Origin: an uncultured Clostridia bacterium
GTDB lineage: Bacteria; Bacillota; Clostridia; Christensenellales; Aristaeellaceae
NCBI GenBank assembly: GCA_904420265.1
Contig: CAJFUU010000314.1
Location: forward strand, 1-8,346
Length of the DNA stretch: 8,346 bases
Reading direction: 5' to 3'
Each line of letters opens with the position of its first letter. Positions within the stretch are counted from its first letter, which is position 1. This document shows, piece after piece, positions 5,546 to 8,346 of the stretch. A program made the translations under genes and the position numbers. The notes beneath the pieces are model-generated. The model saw only the letters and a list, made by a program, of their open reading frames with translations, was not told where the DNA came from and ran no database searches.

Positions 5546-6247
5546 CTACTCCACCGTGCGGATGTCGCTGAGCGGCCAGAATACGAAGCGCACCTTGCCA
5601 ACGATCATATCGCTGGTGATGGGGCCGACATCATCGCTGGGCATGCGGCTGTCGTGCCAGTCGCGGGAATCGTGGCTGTCATAGATGTTGTCGCCCACCA
5701 CAAAATACTCGTCTTCTCCCAGCGTATACGGCCCGTAATCGTCCGGATGGCCGTTGGGGTAATAGGCGGGATTCGCGGCCGACTCGGGGTCAATGGCCTC
5801 GCCGTTGATGTAGGTGACATTGTATTTGCGCTCGACCACGTCGCCCGGAACACCGCGCACGCGCTTGACGAAGTTGAGTTGCGTTTCAATGCCGAACAGG
5901 CCGGTGGTGGTGCGGTTGGGATAGTGGCAAATGACCACATCGCCGCGCTCCACGCCCCCAAGGCGCACATCCAGCACAGAGACGAACAGCCGCTCGCCGT
6001 CCAACAGCGTATCGTACATGGAATTGCCGTCCACGCGAATAAGCGTGAACAGGAACGTGCGAACCAAAAGCGCGATCAACACCGCCGCGGCCAGGGCGAT
6101 CACCCACTCGCGAATTTCGCGTCCCACGCTCTTTTTGGGCTTTTCCTGCCTGCCGGCCCCTCTGCGCGCCGCGCGGCGGGCCTGGGAAGCGTCTTCCGGC
6201 CGCGTTTCGGTCTCGTCTTCCCGCCTGATTTCGTCGTTCACTGTCAT
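5546..6247 (-). CDS. lepB: Type I signal peptidase, long form (233 aa)
   Basis: Type I signal peptidase cleaves signal peptides from secreted pre-proteins at the outer face of the membrane. A charged cytoplasmic tail of about 45 residues (rich in R, E and K) precedes one membrane helix at about 46-70. The catalytic serine is S76 in GNSMYDTL and the general-base lysine is K128 in NFVKRVRGVPGD. The conserved C-terminal box is GDNIYDSHDSRDW (185-197), then VGKVRFVFWPL (216-226). All catalytic boxes are intact. The ATG at 6247 follows a GAGG-type ribosome site in the 13-base gap after the shorter paralogue. The long charged tail distinguishes it from that neighbour, which suggests different partners or substrates. 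The secreted M1-like protein encoded four bases downstream carries an AxA-type cleavage site, so it is a likely substrate. Confidence 0.95.
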   Translation of the reverse strand: MTVNDEIRREDETETRPEDASQARRAARRGAGRQEKPKKSVGREIREWVIALAAAVLIALLVRTFLFTLIRVDGNSMYDTLLDGERLFVSVLDVRLGGVERGDVVICHYPNRTTTGLFGIETQLNFVKRVRGVPGDVVERKYNVTYINGEAIDPESAANPAYYPNGHPDDYGPYTLGEDEYFVVGDNIYDSHDSRDWHDSRMPSDDVGPITSDMIVGKVRFVFWPLSDIRTVE

Positions 6248-6260
6248 TTCCTCACTTCCG

Positions 6261-6776
6261 TCAATAGATGCCGCGAAAAAGCTGTTCCACGGGCCACACC
6301 TTGATGCGGGCGCGGCCGATGAAATCCGACCGGGAAAGCACGCCTACATCCGCGGCGCGGCTGTCGTAGCTTTCCAGACGGTTATCGCCCAATACCAGAT
6401 ATTCGTCCTCGGCAAGCGTAACCTCAAAATCCTCGCAGGCTTCGGTACCCGTGGCATAAGGTTCATCGGCCTCCACGCCGTTCAAATAAGCGACGCCGTT
6501 GAGGATGGCGTACGTATCGCCCGGCACGGCGGCCACGCGCTTCAGATACGTCTCCGTTTCGCTGTGCTCGGGAAGGCGGCACAGCGCCACATCGCCGCGC
6601 TCCGGACCGGAGAACCAGTAATCGAATTTGGTAACGACCACGATATCCGCGCTATAGAGCGTCGGTTCCATCGAACTGCCCACCACGCGCGCCGTACCAA
6701 TCACGTATGTGCGCAGCAGGTAACCCACCACCAACGCGCCTGCGATCCAGGCGCACCAGGAAAGAGCACGTTTCAT
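6261..6776 (-). CDS. lepB: Type I signal peptidase, short form (171 aa)
   Basis: This is a second, complete type I signal peptidase. A very short N-terminus leads directly into the membrane helix (about residues 5-27). The catalytic serine is S35 in VGSSMEPTL and the lysine is K79 in YLKRVAAVPGD. The box GDNRLESYDSR lies at 130-140 and IGRARIKVWPV near the C-terminus. At 171 aa it is close to the size of Bacillus Sip-type enzymes. Its ATG overlaps the TGA of the DUF951 gene (ATGA, 6773-6776), indicating translational coupling. It differs strongly from the downstream 233-aa paralogue in the N-terminal tail and in the segment between the lysine and the last box, so this is not a recent duplication. 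Confidence 0.95.
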   Translation of the reverse strand: MKRALSWCAWIAGALVVGYLLRTYVIGTARVVGSSMEPTLYSADIVVVTKFDYWFSGPERGDVALCRLPEHSETETYLKRVAAVPGDTYAILNGVAYLNGVEADEPYATGTEACEDFEVTLAEDEYLVLGDNRLESYDSRAADVGVLSRSDFIGRARIKVWPVEQLFRGIY

Positions 6777-6985
6777 TCCGCATCCTCCGCATTGCCAGGG
6801 TCGGATGCGGCGCGCTCCAAGCGCCGCACCCGCTTTTCAAACACAGGACGTTCCAACATGACGACCCTTCCACAACCCTCGCAACGCATCTTGATGTCTG
6901 AACCCACGAACGTGATCTTCCACAAATCGCTTCCGCAGGGATGCGCCTTCTTCATTTTGATAATATCGCCGACTGCCAAAAGCAT
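6773..6985 (-). CDS. DUF951 family protein, 70 aa
   Basis: The product matches the DUF951 family (Bacillus YyzM-like), small cytoplasmic proteins of unknown function. Features: MLLAVGDIIKMKKAHPCGSD at the N-terminus, then W22 and the CEGCGR knuckle (C35 and C38) near the middle. With C17, the cysteines could bind a metal as in zinc ribbons. The charged C-terminal tail (after about residue 50) is a little longer than I expect for the family core. The ATG at 6985 is preferred over an in-frame start further upstream, which would lie inside the preceding gene; it leaves a 4-base gap after that gene's stop. The start overlaps nothing, but the stop overlaps the signal peptidase start by four bases. 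Members often sit among chromosome-partition or translation genes; here the setting is a metabolic and secretion operon. Confidence 0.9.
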   Translation of the reverse strand: MLLAVGDIIKMKKAHPCGSDLWKITFVGSDIKMRCEGCGRVVMLERPVFEKRVRRLERAASDPGNAEDAE

Positions 6986-6989
6986 TGAA

Positions 6990-7529
6990 TCAGCCTTTCG
7001 CCGCCGCCATGCCGCGCTCAATGGCCTCCCGGTTTTTGGGCATCATGTGCTCCTTGGAGGGGCCGAATTTGTGGCGCATCGCGTCCACCAGCTCTTCTGC
7101 CGTGAAGTCGCCGGTAAGCTGCGCCACCGCGCCGAGCATGACCATGTTGGTCACCTTTGCACTGCCCAGTTCCGCCGCAATATCGTTGGCGGGGATGGCC
7201 GCCACGCGAATGTCGGTACGGGTGGGCTTTACGTCGATCAGGGAACTGTTGTAGATGAGCAGGCCGCCGGGGACGACGCTCTTTTCAAACACCGCCAGCG
7301 AAGGCTTGTTCATCGCCACCACCACATCGGCGTCCTCTACGCGGGGGGAACCGACCGGCTCGTCGGAGACAACCACCGAGCAGTTGGCGCTGCCGCCGCG
7401 CATTTCCGGGCCGTAAGAGGGCATCCAGGAAACCTCCTTGCCCATCACCATGCCCGCATAGGCAATCAGCTGGCCCATGAGCAGTACGCCCTGGCCGCCG
7501 AAACCCGCGAAAATCATTTGCAGATTCAT
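6990..7529 (-). CDS. 2-oxoacid:ferredoxin oxidoreductase, gamma subunit (179 aa)
   Basis: The gamma subunit of the anaerobic 2-oxoacid (branched-chain or 2-oxoglutarate type) ferredoxin oxidoreductase completes the coenzyme A acylation machinery with the alpha and beta subunits. Visible motifs are GFGGQGVLLMGQ (9-20), the SYGPEMRGGSANC block (38-50), and the fold-typical MNKPSLAVFEKSV and TNMVMLGAVAQLTG segments. Length is normal for a stand-alone gamma subunit. The ATG at 7529 lies three bases after the beta-subunit stop, and AAGGAGG inside the end of the beta gene is its ribosome site. The subunit order alpha-beta-gamma suits the VOR/KOR group better than pyruvate-type enzymes with fused subunits; the exact 2-oxoacid cannot be told from these subunits by eye. 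Confidence 0.93.
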   Translation of the reverse strand: MNLQMIFAGFGGQGVLLMGQLIAYAGMVMGKEVSWMPSYGPEMRGGSANCSVVVSDEPVGSPRVEDADVVVAMNKPSLAVFEKSVVPGGLLIYNSSLIDVKPTRTDIRVAAIPANDIAAELGSAKVTNMVMLGAVAQLTGDFTAEELVDAMRHKFGPSKEHMMPKNREAIERGMAAAKG

Positions 7530-7532
7530 GCT

Positions 7533-8267
7533 TCAGACCTCCTTGAAGATGCCCAGCGGGTATTCTTCCACCATGCGCTCGGCCACAAACTTCAACGCTT
7601 CCTGCGGGCTTCTGCCCCAGTTGGTCGGGCAGGTGGAGAGCACTTCCACCAGCGAAAGGCCTTTGCCCTCGGCCTGGTGCTCAAACGCCTTGGCGATGAC
7701 CTTTTTGGCGTTCAGCACGTTCTTGACATCGTGCACGCTCACGCGGGCGACAAGGCTGGGGCCGGTAAGCGTGGCGAGCATTTCGCACACATGGATGGGA
7801 TTGCCGTTGAGTTCCGCCGTGCGCCCGTAAGGCGAGGTGGTGGTCTTTTCGCCAATCAGCGTTGTGGGGGCCATCTGGCCGCCGGTCATGCCGTAAATGC
7901 CGTTGTTGATGAAGATGACGGTAATCTTCTCCCCGCGCGTAGCGGCGTGGACGATCTCGGCCATGCCGATGGAGGCCAAGTCTCCGTCGCCCTGATAGGT
8001 GAAGACGATTTTGTTTGGCTGCGCACGCTTGGCGCCCGTGGCGACGGCCGGGGCGCGGCCATGCGCGGCCTCATACATATCGCAATTGAAATAGTTGTAG
8101 GCAAACACGGCGCAGCCCACCGGCGCGACGCCGATGACGTCTTCCTGCCTGAACTTTTCCGAAAGCACCTCGGCCACCAGGCGATGGACAATGCCGTGGG
8201 TGCAGCCGGGGCAGTAGTGGAACGGCGTATCCGTGAGGAACTTGGGGCGCTCGAAAACGGTCGCCAT
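7533..8267 (-). CDS. 2-oxoacid:ferredoxin oxidoreductase, TPP-binding beta subunit (244 aa)
   Basis: This subunit binds thiamine pyrophosphate and takes part in oxidative decarboxylation of a 2-oxoacid to an acyl-CoA, passing electrons to ferredoxin. The N-terminal YCPGCTHG has C19 and C22, and PVGC ends at C52. The TPP signature runs from G93-D-G-D-L through N121-N122-G, followed by IYGMTGGQMAPTT (124-136), which is characteristic of VorA/KorB-like beta subunits. The ATG at 8267 overlaps the upstream TAA by one base (TAATG), and a perfect AAGGAGGGA ribosome site lies at 8273-8281. It should act with the gamma subunit just downstream and the alpha subunit just upstream. There is no ferredoxin domain here, so the 4Fe-4S subunit, if any, would be further upstream. 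Confidence 0.95.
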   Translation of the reverse strand: MATVFERPKFLTDTPFHYCPGCTHGIVHRLVAEVLSEKFRQEDVIGVAPVGCAVFAYNYFNCDMYEAAHGRAPAVATGAKRAQPNKIVFTYQGDGDLASIGMAEIVHAATRGEKITVIFINNGIYGMTGGQMAPTTLIGEKTTTSPYGRTAELNGNPIHVCEMLATLTGPSLVARVSVHDVKNVLNAKKVIAKAFEHQAEGKGLSLVEVLSTCPTNWGRSPQEALKFVAERMVEEYPLGIFKEV

Positions 8268-8346
8268 TACAATCCCTCCTTCATGCTCATCAGTTGGTCA
8301 TATACTTCGCGCACGCCGGGGATCATGCCGCCCGTGCGGCCGAAGA
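8267..8346 (-). CDS. 2-oxoacid:ferredoxin oxidoreductase alpha subunit, C-terminal end only
   Basis: Only the last 25 residues fall in the window: FGRTGGMIPGVREVYDQLMS followed by MKEGL and a TAA at 8267-8269. The GRTGG(M/V)IP ending is typical of VorB/KorA-like alpha subunits, which usually continue a few residues beyond it as here. The stop overlaps the beta-subunit start, so the two are translationally coupled. The rest of the gene lies beyond the right edge of the window, and any promoter of this operon is therefore outside it too. Confidence 0.85.
   Translation of the reverse strand, partial: FGRTGGMIPGVREVYDQLMSMKEGL

Noticed and set aside
4264..5571. Open frame of 435 codons on the + strand opposite the M1-like gene
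   Set aside because: It is antisense to a gene with a signal peptide and recognisable M1 context, and its own translation matches nothing known; this is a GC-rich shadow frame.
5654..6304. Open frame of 216 codons on the + strand opposite the 233-aa signal peptidase
   Set aside because: It is antisense to a gene with all catalytic boxes intact and has no ribosome site.

Overview
The window looks like chromosome from a GC-rich, anaerobic, low-GC-phylum-type bacterium (Clostridia; plausibly a gut lineage such as Christensenellales or Oscillospirales). This is inferred from RNase Y, a DUF951 protein, a small DtxR/MntR-type regulator of the kind common in gut Firmicutes, strong Shine-Dalgarno sites, and a three-subunit 2-oxoacid:ferredoxin oxidoreductase. 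The exact taxon cannot be read from the sequence.

Left part (1-1288, + strand): the 3' two-thirds of rny (RNase Y; end of the KH domain, whole HD domain), a hairpin, then a small MazG-like nucleotide pyrophosphohydrolase.

Middle left (1289-2956): about 1.67 kb with no convincing gene. It falls into three parts: a hairpin-rich stretch (about 1316-1681), a more AT-rich stretch with nested hairpins (about 1744-1940), and a degenerate tandem array of about seven units of 106-111 bp (about 2071-2857). A strong bidirectional terminator closes it at 2957-3000.

Middle (3006-3997): a two-helix membrane protein on the - strand, divergent from a DtxR/MntR-family metal-dependent regulator on the + strand. 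The regulator has a near-consensus sigma-A promoter. A long stem-loop at 4004-4051 separates it from the convergent operon.

Right part (4051-8346, - strand): one tightly packed operon, read from right to left: 2-oxoacid:ferredoxin oxidoreductase alpha (only the C-terminal end), beta (TPP-binding) and gamma subunits, a DUF951 zinc-ribbon-like protein, two tandem type I signal peptidases (171 and 233 aa), and a secreted M1-peptidase-like protein. That last protein keeps the spacing of the HExxH-x18-E zinc motif but has lost both histidines and the catalytic glutamate. Junctions are +13 nt or shorter, two of them overlapping, so translation is probably coupled.

The two items most worth a second look are the apparent M1 pseudoenzyme next to the paired signal peptidases, and the non-coding tandem repeat array with a recurrent hairpin in each unit.
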